From Bactericera cockerelli (taxonomy: Eukaryota > Arthropoda > Insecta > Hemiptera > Triozidae): 64,000 nucleotides of DNA. Of this stretch, positions 10,985 through 20,480 are shown piece after piece. The stretch covers positions 55,889,257 through 55,953,256 of the forward strand of contig CM044955.1 of the NCBI GenBank assembly GCA_024516035.1. The letters run 5' to 3'. Under the pieces are notes generated by a model. The model searched no databases and was not told where the DNA came from. It saw nothing but the letters and a program-made list of their open reading frames with translations. The position numbers and the translations under genes were made by a program. Every line of letters starts with the position of its first letter. The stretch's first letter is position 1.

Positions 10985-11110
10985 TGAGTGTAAAAAGTAG
11001 CGCTGCTCCATAGATGCTCCAAGCTCCATAGATGTCCGCTCTTGGTCTAGAGGTCGTTAGTTCGAAACCCAGAATGGGCAGAATTCTCGGGCACAAGCAA
11101 TACTGAAAGA
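10985..11110 (+). mobile_element. tRNA-like SINE fragment
   Basis: A box B-like stretch GGTCGTTAGTTCGAAACCCA follows TCCGCTCTTGGTCTAGA. The box A side is replaced by a repeated GCTCCATAGATG pair. It looks like a rearranged SINE-B-type head. No body follows. Confidence 0.4.
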
Positions 11111-11136
11111 TTGGAGGCTAGGTAAAATTAAAAATT

Positions 11137-11300
11137 AGGCAGTAGCGTCGATGGCACGTTGAATACACTCTTTCTATAACTGAAGTTAAGCAACGTCTAA
11201 CGAGGTTAACACTTGGATGGGTGAGTATTTGAATTCGAACCCTCGTGATGCTGGCTATTCACAGCCCCACTAAGGCTAAGTGAGATTGATTTGAGTAATA
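11137..11300 (+). mobile_element. SINE-5S, long-head form
   Basis: Head resembles 5S rRNA: GCGTCGATGGCACGTTGAAT, then GAAGTTAAGCAACGTC (5S box A region) and ACACTTGGATGGGTGA (5S box C region). The body begins TGATGCTGGCTATTC. This is the form that still carries the box C portion. Confidence 0.75.
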
Positions 11301-11450
11301 TTAGAGCGCACGATTTCAGCGTTTGAGTGGTAATTCAAATGTGTTATTCACAATCATATATTATGATAATCAGAAAAACACCTATCTGATTTTTAAAAGA
11401 ATTAGGGTGATTTTAAATACTCATTAAAAAAATCTTTTTTAAACTCATTA

Positions 11451-11790
11451 GCCAGCGTCCGTAGCGTAACGGACTACTGCCCGTGGTCCACAGATCCGGA
11501 GTTCGATTCCTGGTTGGAGCAAATTTTTCAAAAAGAAAATTCTTTTCCCTGCGAACTCGTGAGGCATTTCCGGCCCTACCCTGGCTGGGTGAGGTTAATG
11601 TGGGTAGCTGGTACAATTCCCAGTGAATGGAGAGTAAAACCTTCGTCCTGACTATCTCAAATCAGGATGTTTAAAACCAAATAGAATTAGTGGAAGGAGA
11701 CAAATTGGATCTGGCCGTCCATATAATCTTCTCACCACCGTGATATAGGTATTTTTGTCTATGTCATGGACACGGAATTATTAATTAATT
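11451..11790 (+). mobile_element. SINE-D reference copy (tRNA head, shared body)
   Basis: Head: CCAGCGTCCGTAGCGTAACG, then ACTGCCCGTGGTCC and GGAGTTCGATTCCTGG as box B. Body: CTGGCTGGGTGAGGTTAATG, TGGGTAGCTGGTACAATTCC and GAATGGAGAGTAAAACC, which is the same body as SINE-5S. The 3' part runs through AAAACCAAATAGAA to GGACACGGAATTATTAA. Confidence 0.75.
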
Positions 11791-12043
11791 TAATTATTAA
11801 TACTCATTTTTGCCTTTTGGATGTTTTCCAACAAAATGTATTCCTGTCTATAAAACTGCTTTGCCTTTTAATTCGGGACTCAATTTTATTCGTAAACAAT
11901 AAACAAACCAGGAAGCACGCCACAAGAATATGGAAACATTTTAACTTTATGAAGTAAAGCTTCTAGTGGGTGCATAAACCACACACAGTAAGCCTGTCCT
12001 TGCAGGATCCACCTACGCGCTAGCTTTGAAGATATCTTGAATG

Positions 12044-12155
12044 TATAATGAACCTACGTTTAATTTTATTAATATGTAATGTGTGGCTTAAACGAAAATC
12101 TTTTTGAGCGCGCGACCAGCGACTAGCTCGCTGCTCGCTTGCCGGTATCCACCTA
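12044..12155 (+). mobile_element. SINE-E head fragment
   Basis: The stretch TTTAATTTTATTAATATGTA plus GCGCGACCAGCGACTAGCTC and CTCGCTTGCCGG repeats the context and head of the SINE-E copy at about 13240-13340, so a local duplication flanks the TIR element at 12174-13143. Confidence 0.5.
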
Positions 12156-12173
12156 CACTAGCTTTAAAGATAC

Positions 12174-13143
12174 ACGTGGGTCATTTTCATTTATCTTGGG
12201 CATATCAAGTCCGCAACCTTTCTCCTTTAATAAATGTGAAAATAATAGGGATATATGACTAAAATCTATTTGATCACATAGGAAACAATTTTTTTTATAA
12301 ATTACAATAATAAATTGTCTTTTAAACTAATGTGGAGACTCAAAATTGCCAGTTATGTAAGTAACGTTCATGATATTTTAGGTGTCCCTTAGTCTAAGAT
12401 TTTACTGTGTCTGATAGAAAAAAATGCATTTCTCCCCATTATTTTCACCAAAATCCAATATAAATGAGAAAAATACAGTTTATTTAGGATGTGACCATTA
12501 GTTTTCATAAAAATAATAATGTTCACCTCATTCTACAGACGTGTAAAGTTGTGTCCCTACGAAGAAAAAAAAATCTCCGTCATGAATGTTACCCCCAAAA
12601 AAATGTAAACCATTTTGAAAAACCCTTAGAATAAGAAGCTAGCAGCTGCCGCCATTTTGCTTCTTACAGATGACATTGTTTTTGTTTTGAAATTTCCTGT
12701 CAGTTGGATGTTGGATGCAGTACAGTGAGGGACAATGGTGGGTCTAATTTTTTTTGACAAGAACGTTACGCGGTTTTTAAAATAAATTGTAATGATTCTT
12801 TAATATATAATGTATTTCTTTAATTCTTCTGCATGTCCTCTTTGCAATCAAATATTTTTTTTTGTAAAGTGAATATTTTTTTATTGAGAAAAGATTGTTT
12901 TAGTGGCGTGTTACTCATGAACGTTACCGTCATGAACGTTACCCGTGGTCATGAACGTTACCTGGTACGTTAAGTTTTTGTAATTTTGTGTGAAGAGGTA
13001 GCTGTTAGAAATATTCTAAATGAAAGCTTTTGCTCAAAAGTATTTGTCTTAGTCTTCTGAGCCTAAAAAATTGTTTAGGAAAAAGGTAACGTTCATGACT
13101 TGAAAAAATCTAATTGCCCAAGATAAATGATAATGACCCACGT
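12174..13143. mobile_element. 970 bp TIR element with internal ATGAACGTTAC repeats
   Basis: The ends are inverted copies: left ACGTGGGTCATTTTCATTTA then TCTTGGGCA, right TGCCCAAGATAAATGATAATGACCCACGT. The inside holds GTAACGTTCATGA near both ends and three close ATGAACGTTACC copies at 12917-12963. There is no usable open frame, so it is a non-autonomous DNA element of unknown superfamily. Confidence 0.75.
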
Positions 13144-13292
13144 AATATATTTCGAATCTATTTAACTACCCACCTTTTTTTTTAATAATATTTATTTACA
13201 GAGGAGACTTAACAATCAGATGTCTTGCTCCTACTACCCACCTTTAATTTTATTAATATGTAATGTGTGGCTTTAAACAAAGAACTTTTATG

Positions 13293-13680
13293 AACGGGCG
13301 ATCAGCTCAGTGGTAAGGTACAAGGACTCGCTTGCCGGAAGGTCCTTTTTTCGAATCCCAAAGTCAGCAAAAAAAAATTGTAATGAAATTTGGTTTTGTA
13401 AGGGATACCTTCCAGGGTGCCTGTGTTGACCCTGCACCTAATTGGGAAGTATTGTGTCAATTCTCGCCCATCAGAGAGAAGGCGTGATACGAGATGGACA
13501 AGCTACAACACAGACCACAAGCGTCTACAGCTGTAGCTCCTGTTTCATGGCTACGAAATAAAAAAGGAAAATAAAAAGGGTGTGAAGCACTCATCTTTAA
13601 AAAGAAAAAAAAAAAATCAAGAACAACAACCCTGAAATAACTGTAGATTCGGTTGGTTCTAGGGTAGATAAGGGGCAATT
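13293..13680 (+). mobile_element. SINE-E, long copy
   Basis: Head GGGCGATCAGCTCAGTGGTA, box B region TTCGAATCCCAAAGTC, body GGGATACCTTCCAGGGTGCC and TTCTCGCCCATCAGAGAG, then a 3' extension CCCTGAAATAACTGTAGATT and GGTTGGTTCTAGGGTAGATA. The same 3' extension is found (reversed) beside the copies at 55450 and 59128, so it belongs to the family. Confidence 0.8.
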
Positions 13681-14319
13681 TTAAACACCAGACCACAAGT
13701 GTCATTTTTGGAAGAAGAAAAAAATTTGATATCCTCTGCAATATTTCTCCTATGTAGGTACTGTAGGTGCTTACAATAAAAATATATTCATCGCCGACCC
13801 CGTATGTACATAGGAGGTACACAGGTATTGTATGCATATTAGCAGCAGGAGTAGCAGGATGGTTGAGCGATGGTGTGTAAAAAAACCAGTGTCCGCTTTC
13901 TATCAAGGCTAGTGAATGTTTTGACAAGGGATTAGGGGCAGGATTATATCCGGGATTATGTGCGCTGAGACAGTAATCCTGAAATATGCCTGAACACTCT
14001 TCAGCCTAAAATAAGTGGTTTCAAACGTGAACGAAGAATGGAAAGCTGAAAAAAAAATTGATCGCGAAATCCTGAGCCTGAATTTTTCTGGATTTTTTTT
14101 TTATTTAATTTTCTAAATTAAGGAAGGTTCAATATTTTAAAATCACGGATTATTTTTATATCATAGAAAATACAATTTATTAAACTTACTTTCCCAAGTC
14201 AAGTAGGTACATCGAATTTCGAATCCTAGACATATAAGACATGTTAGAAGTGTGTTTTATTAACAAATTCGCATTAGGATGTCAAATAATATAAATGACA
14301 TGTTCAAAAAAAGAAACAG
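13681..14319. other. AT-rich non-coding DNA
   Basis: A 156-codon minus-strand frame spans SINE-E and this stretch (13457-13927); it is an artefact of the repeat and has no recognisable motif. Confidence 0.45.
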
Positions 14320-14945
14320 CTACATGTATATCGTAGAAATGTGTGGTATGCCAAGGAGAGATGGGGTGAGAAATGAGCGGGCTAGAGGTCCAGTGAAAGT
14401 GGTAGACTTATGGCAGAGAAAATTCAGGAGAGTAGACTAAGGGTGGTATGCAGAGTCCTCACTGTAGGGATGCCTGGGTCATTTGTCCCTTCAGCTGATT
14501 TTTTTGGGCAGAGACGTTTGTTTGATGCGCCTCTGCGCATGCGCATTCAGATGTCTCTTATGACAATAATTGTCAAGGTCGAAGTTTTCCCTACAGCAAG
14601 CTCGGGAGTCGGGACCACCCAACAGTGAACCCTATAGGTATAAAAAAAAAAAACGTCTCTGCATACCAGCCCAAGATGGTTTGGACATATAAAGCGAAGT
14701 GATGAAAACAATGTGGGAAAGAGAACAGCAAGATTTGAATTAGATGAGAAAAGAAAGAAAGGGGGAGACCATAGATGAGATGGAGAGACAAGGTTGAGGA
14801 AGACCTAAGAGAGAAAAAATGGAAAAGAGAGGACGCGCTAATAGAAAGATATGGAAGGAGGATTCATGGGACAAATGTCGACCCCAAGTAGGTTTGGGAA
14901 AGGCAAATCACAAGACGAAAAAGAAGAAGCAACAACAACCATTTT
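14320..14945 (+). pseudogene. Non-LTR retrotransposon reverse-transcriptase C-terminal remnant
   Basis: Broken frames match the typical C-terminus of an insect LINE ORF2: CGMPRRDGVRNERARG, then EKIQESRLR, then WFGHIKRSDENN, then RWRDKVEEDLREKKWKRED, ending RRIHGTNVDPK and a stop at 14889-14891. The order and spacing agree with the region after the reverse-transcriptase domain. A frame change near 14415, an insertion at 14445-14667 and an in-frame stop near 14771 kill it. A short A-rich tail with AAG repeats follows. RTE or a related clade is likely, but I cannot fix the clade. Confidence 0.75.
14445..14667. mobile_element. 223 bp MITE inside the LINE remnant
   Basis: Ends are perfect 11 bp inverted repeats GGTATGCAGAG and CTCTGCATACC. 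A second inner inverted pair, CACTGTAGGG and CCCAACAGTG, supports a hairpin. It separates codons of the LINE motif R-L-R and W-F-G-H, so it inserted after the LINE. Confidence 0.65.
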
Positions 14946-15145
14946 TTCCTCCTTTTTATATCACCTGTAGGTACATCAAATGTCTGAGAAATATTGAAAG
15001 AAACTTTTATTTATATGTTTCAAACGTTTCAGCAATCACATTGAATTTCATATTTTCCGATGAGTTCTGCTTTTAGGAAGATGAAATATTGAGTGAAGGT
15101 GTCCTTCTCTTTGCATATTGATAGAAATATCAGTCTACAGGAAGA

Positions 15146-15168
15146 GGGGGGGGGGGGGGGGGGGGGGG
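15146..15168. repeat. Poly(G) run of 23
   Basis: Homopolymer of G followed by GG-TT and a T run at 15180-15192. Long G runs are prone to sequencing length errors, so the exact length is uncertain. Confidence 0.9.
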
Positions 15169-15169
15169 T

Positions 15170-15810
15170 TGTCAGGTGATTTTTTTTTTTTTATTTCTAC
15201 TCTGAGTATGATAAGTTATACTCGTATACAGGTTGTGACAAAACTGTGCTCCTCGCCAGTTTCCAACATGTTTTGATGTCAATTTCTACTTTTTACTGAT
15301 CAGTATAATGAGTATGAATATCAGAACATACCTGGACAGCTCTTTCGAGCTTATTTATACCCTAAAACTTAGATGTAAAAGGTTAAAGATGATATTTACT
15401 ACATAATTTCTATGGATATTATCCAGATATTATAATATGGATAATATCCAGATAATAATTGAGAATTCAAGAAAAGATAAAAATTTCGAATTTGACATGG
15501 CTTAACTGCAGCAATCGGCTGTTAAAAATTACCTATTAATGTAGGAACTAGTTGAAAGAGTATCTAGCAATAATTCGGTATGTAACAATTCTGAGAAAAG
15601 AAAAGGAAAAAAAAATCCAACCATGTATAAAGCCGTCATGAAGAAATAAAACTCAACTTATTTTTAGAAGCAGGAAAAAACATAAAAACAAACAAACGAA
15701 AATAACCATTTCCAATACCGGAAAATAATAAAATATTTTCTAAAGAAATAGTTCGAGGTATCTCCTGTGGTGAAAATGGCTTTTCATAATGGCGTTTTAA
15801 CAGTATTTAG
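15170..15810. other. Non-coding DNA upstream of the assembly gap
   Basis: Contains a palindromic stretch around 15416-15460 (GATATTATCCAGATATTATA). Because it is on the 3' side of the CHMP4 exon, it is likely CHMP4 intron. No further exon is visible here. Confidence 0.4.
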
Positions 15811-15910
15811 NNNNNNNNNNNNNNNNNNNNNNNNNNNNNNNNNNNNNNNNNNNNNNNNNNNNNNNNNNNNNNNNNNNNNNNNNNNNNNNNNNNNNNNNNN
15901 NNNNNNNNNN
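15811..15910. other. Assembly gap, 100 N
   Basis: Exactly 100 unknown bases, the usual placeholder for a gap of unspecified size. It lies 39 bases beyond the CHMP4 splice donor, inside the first intron. Confidence 0.98.
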
Positions 15911-15949
15911 CCAACACAGCACTGGTTTCTACAAGGTTCTTCAATTTAC

Positions 15950-16127
15950 CTCTTTTGTTTTTGGTTCCATTGGTTCTAGCTATGTTGATTTCCTGTTCTA
16001 TTTTCTTCTCCAGAAATTCCTGTTTCTTTATAAGCATGTCTTCTGTTTCTCTCAGTTTTTGAATGGCCTCTCCTGTGGTGGGGCCCTTTTCTTCAGTTTT
16101 CCCAAAGATGTTTTTGAAGAAACTCAT
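15950..16127 (-). CDS. CHMP4: CHMP4 (Snf7, ESCRT-III), first coding exon
   Basis: Charged multivesicular body protein 4 is the core filament subunit of ESCRT-III, which cuts membrane necks in multivesicular body formation, cytokinesis and membrane repair; the fly orthologue is shrub. The exon codes 59 residues starting MSFFKNIFGK, with the family signature PTTGEAIQKLRETE and LIKKQEFLEKKIEQEI, ending NGTKNKR. Residues 1-12 are the amphipathic membrane-binding start and about 20-59 the first long helix. The exon stops at G of AAAAGAG followed by GTAAAT, a good donor in phase 1, at the KR codons where the next residue is usually Ala. The remaining ~160 residues would lie at lower coordinates, beyond the gap, and are not visible up to the window start. 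Confidence 0.93.
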
Positions 16128-16430
16128 GATTGGAGAGGAACCACAGAATCAAAACTAAGCAAAAAAAGATCTCCTACAGAGGAACACAACAGCCCTTTTC
16201 AAAGTTCACAAGAAACAGTTAGGATAAATAACAGGAAACTGGTCTGATTCATCAAAAATGATCAAAATAATCACTTCTTTTTTTTGCTTCTCCTGGATCA
16301 TGAACTTTTGTTTTGAAAAATCAGCTGATGAAAACAAAATGACGTGCTTTGACCTTCAAAAAGATTCGTTCACAAGTTTCCATCCGTAGCGTTATTTTTC
16401 GTGAGCGTTAAAGTGCGCGTGAACATTTTT
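16128..16430 (-). promoter_or_regulatory. CHMP4 5' leader and probable promoter region
   Basis: The 300 bases before the CHMP4 ATG carry no repeat and include CpG-containing text (GTGAGCGTTAAAGTGCGCGT at 16399-16418) and AATGACGTGCTTTGACC near 16337. The start context on the minus strand is CCAATC-ATG-AGT. No TATA box can be fixed and the transcription start is unknown. The TA-flanked MITE begins 16 bases beyond. Confidence 0.35.
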
Positions 16431-16445
16431 TTTTTAAAGAACATA

Positions 16446-17121
16446 ATTGAGGAGCATCTGACCAAAAGGTCACATGTCCGTCAAATCCTACTTTTCAGGA
16501 GAGACAAAAAATTAATATCTCAATCATGGAAAGTGATATCTTAATGATTTTTTTTTTATTTTGTTCTTTATAAAATTAAAAAAAATGGGATACTGTATTT
16601 CAAATCCTAGTTTTAAGCTTTTACCGTAATTTGAGCTTTTAGTTGTGACTTGTTGCATTTTGTTCAAATGGTACTCGGACTTGTTACTTTTGGAACAAGT
16701 TTATTAAAAAAAAATACTTTGATATTCACAAAACTAATAAAAATAAATTTTATTTACATATTAATTTTATTACGTAAAATCAATCATGAACGAAACTAGA
16801 TTATACACTACGTGGGTTAAACAAAAGATGAGTTTGAAAACAAAGATTTCAAATTATTGCGGCGAAATAGGTCAAATGGAGTGTTCTGATTGGTCGGTTT
16901 GGACTAGTTACTTTTTGTTTTAAATTCGTGCGTTGAACATGTAACGTTTTGCATGAACCATCGATTTTTTACATCGAATTTTATTGCAACTTATTACGAA
17001 ATGTTAAATTCTGACTTCATTTTTGAATTCCCCTCCCTTCAAACTATAATATATGAAACCATATCTAACTCAATTTTGACCGATGATGGACATGTGACCT
17101 TTTGGTCAGATGCTCCTCAAT
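16446..17121. mobile_element. 676 bp MITE with TA target duplication
   Basis: Terminal inverted repeats of about 34 bp begin ATTGAGGAGCATCTGACCAA and contain the palindrome GACCAAAAGGTC; the right end ends TCAGATGCTCCTCAAT. TA flanks both sides (16444-16445 and 17122-17123), fitting Tc1/mariner-type insertion. No transposase frame. It sits directly upstream of the CHMP4 promoter region. Confidence 0.85.
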
Positions 17122-17123
17122 TA

Positions 17124-17579
17124 TTTCCATTTATTTGACAAAAGATAAATTATTACAATAAAAAATAATAGGAAGGTATATTGCACATCCACCAAAAATC
17201 ATAGGTAGGTAAGTAATATAGAAATTATTACATAGTTACGTACCAATAGCGTTAACTATTATAATTTCCTAAACCTCATTAGAGTTCATACCTTAGGTTT
17301 ATTTTGTAGTCTCTTGACTTGAGGTAACTGTTCTATGATATATTCTGAAGTTTGATCATAAGCATAGTGAAAGAGACAAATTGATTAATCTGAAGACTCC
17401 TACACCATCATGATAACAACTGGAGGTAGCGCAACACCTGACGCACGTGTCTACTGTGCCTATTCGGTAAAACGGACCTGTAAATACTTACCACAAAAGA
17501 CTGTCTAGTCTAACATCAAAATAGCTTTGTTTTTACTGCCACCTATTAGTTGAAAAAATTGACTTATGTGGTACACATT
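17124..17579. other. Non-coding DNA, no clear feature
   Basis: AT-rich, with no recognised repeat or exon. Confidence 0.4.
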
Positions 17580-17672
17580 GAGGGTTAGGTGGTATTAGAA
17601 AATGCTTTGAGCATTAACCTCGCCTGGTGGTTACCTTCCACTCAAGAGTAGGATTATTATTATTACACAGTG
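17580..17672 (+). mobile_element. SINE-F 3' end
   Basis: GAGGGTTAGGTGGTATTAGA, AAATGCTTTGAGCATTAACC, TCGCCTGGTGGTTACCTTCC and a TTA-repeat tail match the body of the SINE-F copy at 54787. The head is missing. Confidence 0.75.
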
Positions 17673-17789
17673 GTCAAAATATAAATGTGTACCAACCTAA
17701 ATGTGTAGCTATTTTCCAAAATGATTTGAATCGCGGGGCTCTATTTCATGGATGATTGTGTTAAACCTTACAGAGATGTGTGTGTGTTT

Positions 17790-17808
17790 TTTTTTTTTTT
17801 TTTTTTTC
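17790..17808. repeat. Poly(T) and TG tract
   Basis: GTGTGTGTG followed by about 19 T, possibly the reversed tail of a retroposed copy that is no longer recognisable. Confidence 0.6.
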
Positions 17809-17945
17809 ATTTGTTGTTTCATTTGATATAGAAAATACACCTTGATAGCAACTCGTTTAGTAGGTAAGAGTAGGTCAAACTTAGTCCAACCCAACATGGG
17901 ATTTTATTTTATTTCACGCAAGTGATAATTATTGCTTTTGTTATT

Positions 17946-18167
17946 GTTGTAGCTGTTGTTTATTCTGGTAGCTCTATGGTAAAGGCGGCACTCTGTGGAT
18001 CCAGAGATTCCAGAGGTCGCGGGTTCGAAACCCAGCCGGGACATGACAAGTTATCCTCTCATTTGGGATTTTTAACTCATAATAATACGTCTTGGGCTTA
18101 CTGCTGGAATATAATAGGACTTAATAGTCCTAATCTGGGAGTATAAATAAGACGATATTATTATTAA
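17946..18167 (+). mobile_element. SINE-B, near full length
   Basis: tRNA-like head TGGTAGCTCTATGGTAAAGG, GCGGCACTCTGTGGATCCAG and box B GCGGGTTCGAAACCCAGCCG. Body GTCTTGGGCTTACTGCTGGA and ends in GACGATATTATTATT. The head looks like a tRNA with altered anticodon arm. Confidence 0.85.
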
Positions 18168-18171
18168 TCTG

Positions 18172-18372
18172 TCATCATGTCACAGTTGTAGTGGGTAGCT
18201 CACCAATACGCAAAACTTCATCATTTCCAATACATAGGTATCCCTTTTCTTTGTTGTCATGCCTCCACTGGCCGCTATCCAGATAATTAGGTTTTCCTTT
18301 TTCCTCACGAGGTTTTTTATCCTCATTATTTTTCCTCGCAAGGTATGATTTCTGTACTTCTGTCTATGACGG
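18172..18372 (-). mobile_element. SINE-A 3' portion
   Basis: Minus orientation of the SINE-A body: GTCACAGTTGTAGTGGGTAG, GGCCGCTATCCAG and CCTCACGAGG. It abuts the tail of the SINE-B copy, so one landed in the other's tail. Confidence 0.65.
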
Positions 18373-18451
18373 AGCGAGTCTATGACGTCTATAAAAGCAC
18401 CAGAATTCCATCTGGACGTTTGAGAATATACCTTTAATACAGCCAAATAGA

Positions 18452-18755
18452 TTAAAAAAAAAGATGATTATTTCACAGCCTTTTTTATTTCGTAGCCATG
18501 AAACATGAGTTACTGTACACGCTTGTGGTCTGTGTTGTAGCCTGCCCATCCCGTAGTATGCCTCCCCTCTGATGGGCGAGAAGTGACACAATACTTCCCA
18601 TTTAGGTGCTGGGTCAACACGAGCGCACCGGAAGGTATCCCTTACAAACAACTGTAATTAAATTTTTAATATAATTTTTTGTCGGCGCAAGGCTTCGAAC
18701 CCAGGACCTTCCACATGGCAAGCGAGTGCTTAACCACTGAGCTATTCGTGCGCCT
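18452..18755 (-). mobile_element. SINE-E, near full length
   Basis: Head in reverse: GCGCACGAATAGCTCAGTGG and CTGGGTTCGAAGCC. Body GCACCGGAAGGTATCC and GATGGGCGAGAAGTGACACA reversed. The 95-codon open frame across it (18364-18651) is incidental. Confidence 0.8.
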
Positions 18756-19537
18756 TAAAGATTAAAATTCCCTTTCTGTTATCCACCTGAACAGCATTGA
18801 AGATTTTTCCTTAAGAGAAACACGTGTCTTAGAAATATATAAACAAGGTAACTGATACCATGATTAGATTTTTGAGGCTTTTTAAGTACTAGTATAGGTG
18901 CATAATTATTATTATCTATAATTCCTACCTTTTTCCCTAATCTTTATTTATTTATCAAACACGTGTTTTTTAAAGATGAGATACGGAAATTTCAAACCTC
19001 AGTGATGAAGATCGGATTACTCGGTCTTCCATTTTCTTTTATTTTTATTTAAAATAGCTGGGATGACATTGAATTGAACAACGTGCTTATAATTCGAATT
19101 TCTCTACTGGTGACTAAGGGCAGAATCAAATGACGTTTTCGTAATATACCTCTGTGGCGCTAAGTCACGGATTGCGTAATGTGTAAAATAGGGAAAACCG
19201 AAGCTTAGCAATGTCTTGAATTATAGAATTTGTCTATTTTTTCGCCTATTTATTTCGCATTTGTCTATTTATACTGTATAGGAGTTAGGTATTATGGTAA
19301 GAAAAAAAAAAAAAAAAAAAACGTACACAAAAACGTACGTACACAGAAATGGGAGTTTTAAGTTAGTTCAATGGGATCTACTGGTGATTCAATTGTAATA
19401 AGTGACAAAATGATATTATCATAGTTATTTGTTTTCAGCTCCCAAAGAAAATAATATAATTACTCGTATATGTGGTTTATTTTATTAAAGACTGTCACCC
19501 AATACAACACATTACATGATTATCCTGCCAAAATGAG
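18756..19537. other. Non-coding DNA with poly(A) run
   Basis: A run of about 21 A at 19301-19321 is followed by ACGTACACAAAAACGTACGT. No exon or full repeat recognised. Confidence 0.4.
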
Positions 19538-19970
19538 ACTAGCCAGTGTCCGTGGTGTAACGGTTGTGACTACTGCCCGTGGTCCAGAGATCCTGAGTTC
19601 GATTCCCGGAACCGGCTGCACTTTCGAAACTTTCGGACCATACCAGGCTTGGTGAGATTCATATGGGTAGCTGGTACGATTTCCAGGAAAGTAAATATTC
19701 TTGAATAGCTCAAATTAGGCGTTAAAACCAAATAAAATCAATGGAAATGAAACAAGTGTAGCGTTTTTGTCTAGGGTCGATGGCGCGTTGAATGCACCAA
19801 TTCTTGTAGGATTTCCTGCGAATGGAGGGTAACACCCCCGTCGTGATGTGAGCATACAGTTGAAACTGACGTTAAACTCAAATAAAAAAAACCTAGAGTT
19901 TGGATCTGGGCGTCCACATAATTCTCTCACCTCCGCTGATATAGGTATGTGTGCCTGACACAGAATTATT
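19538..19970 (+). mobile_element. SINE-D with a nested SINE-5S
   Basis: Head TAGCCAGTGTCCGTGGTGTA, ACTGCCCGTGGTCCAGAGAT and GAGTTCGATTCCCGG. Body TGGTGAGATTCATATGGGTA. The 3' part resumes after the nested element with TTGGATCTGGGCGTCCACAT and ends GACACAGAATTATTAA, as in the copy at 11451. Confidence 0.75.
19772..19892 (+). mobile_element. Short SINE-5S deletion form, nested
   Basis: Only the first ~40 bases of the 5S-derived head remain (GGTCGATGGCGCGTTGAATG, CACCAATTCTTGTAGGAT). They are joined directly to the body's TTTCCTGCGAATGGAGGGTA and end GACGTTAAACTCAAATAAA with an A tail. It therefore lacks the 5S boxes A and C. Confidence 0.75.
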
Positions 19971-20079
19971 AAGACATCTTCCTTGCCAGATTTTTTTTTT
20001 TTTATATACTAACGTCCCGGAAGACTCGGATTTCATCTTCCATTTACTGGAAACTCACAAATCAGCCTCTGCATATGAT

Positions 20080-20290
20080 TGTCCCGGTAGCTCAGTGGTA
20101 AAGGCGGCACTCTGTGAATCCAGTGATATCAGAGGTCGCAGGTTCGAAACCCAGCCGGGACATGACAAGTTATCCTCCCATTTGGGTTTTTACCACATAG
20201 TAATACGTATTGGGCTTACTGCTGGAATAATGGGACTTAATAGTCCTAATCGGGCAGTATAAATAAGGCGATATTATTATTATTATTATT
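20080..20290 (+). mobile_element. SINE-B, best-preserved copy
   Basis: GTCCCGGTAGCTCAGTGGTA is a canonical box A region, and GCAGGTTCGAAACCCAGCCG a canonical box B. Body GGGCTTACTGCTGGAATAAT, GTCCTAATCGGGCAGTATAA and a TTA-repeat tail of 6 or more units. A frame of 103 codons across it is incidental. Confidence 0.88.
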
Positions 20291-20480
20291 AAATTAACCT
20301 CACCTAGCCTGGGTTGAGCCAGTAGTACCAATTTTTATATTCTTTGATATATGGTCTTGACATGAAATTAATGACCTACAATTTGAATTCCTATTTGAGT
20401 TTTCAGTGTTTACTGTTCACCCACCAAACCTAACCTCGTTGGACGTTGCTTGTCGTCAAAGATGAATTGGTAAATTTAAC
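20291..20480 (-). mobile_element. Decayed SINE-5S
   Basis: Reverse-strand text TTAACCTCACCTAGCCTGGG (body) and CCTAACCTCGTTGGACGTTG (head) remain, with an unrelated stretch between them. Old copy. Confidence 0.5.

Noticed and set aside
11137..11230. 5S rRNA gene
   Set aside because: Similarity covers the head only, is diverged, and every copy continues into the same SINE body.
13457..13927. 156-codon minus-strand frame
   Set aside because: Runs through SINE-E and AT-rich flank, no motif or splice context.
20082..20155. Genuine tRNA gene
   Set aside because: Boxes A and B are good but it is followed by the SINE-B body and shared by several copies, so it is a SINE head. The same holds for the heads at 5488, 28262, 34072 and 54787.
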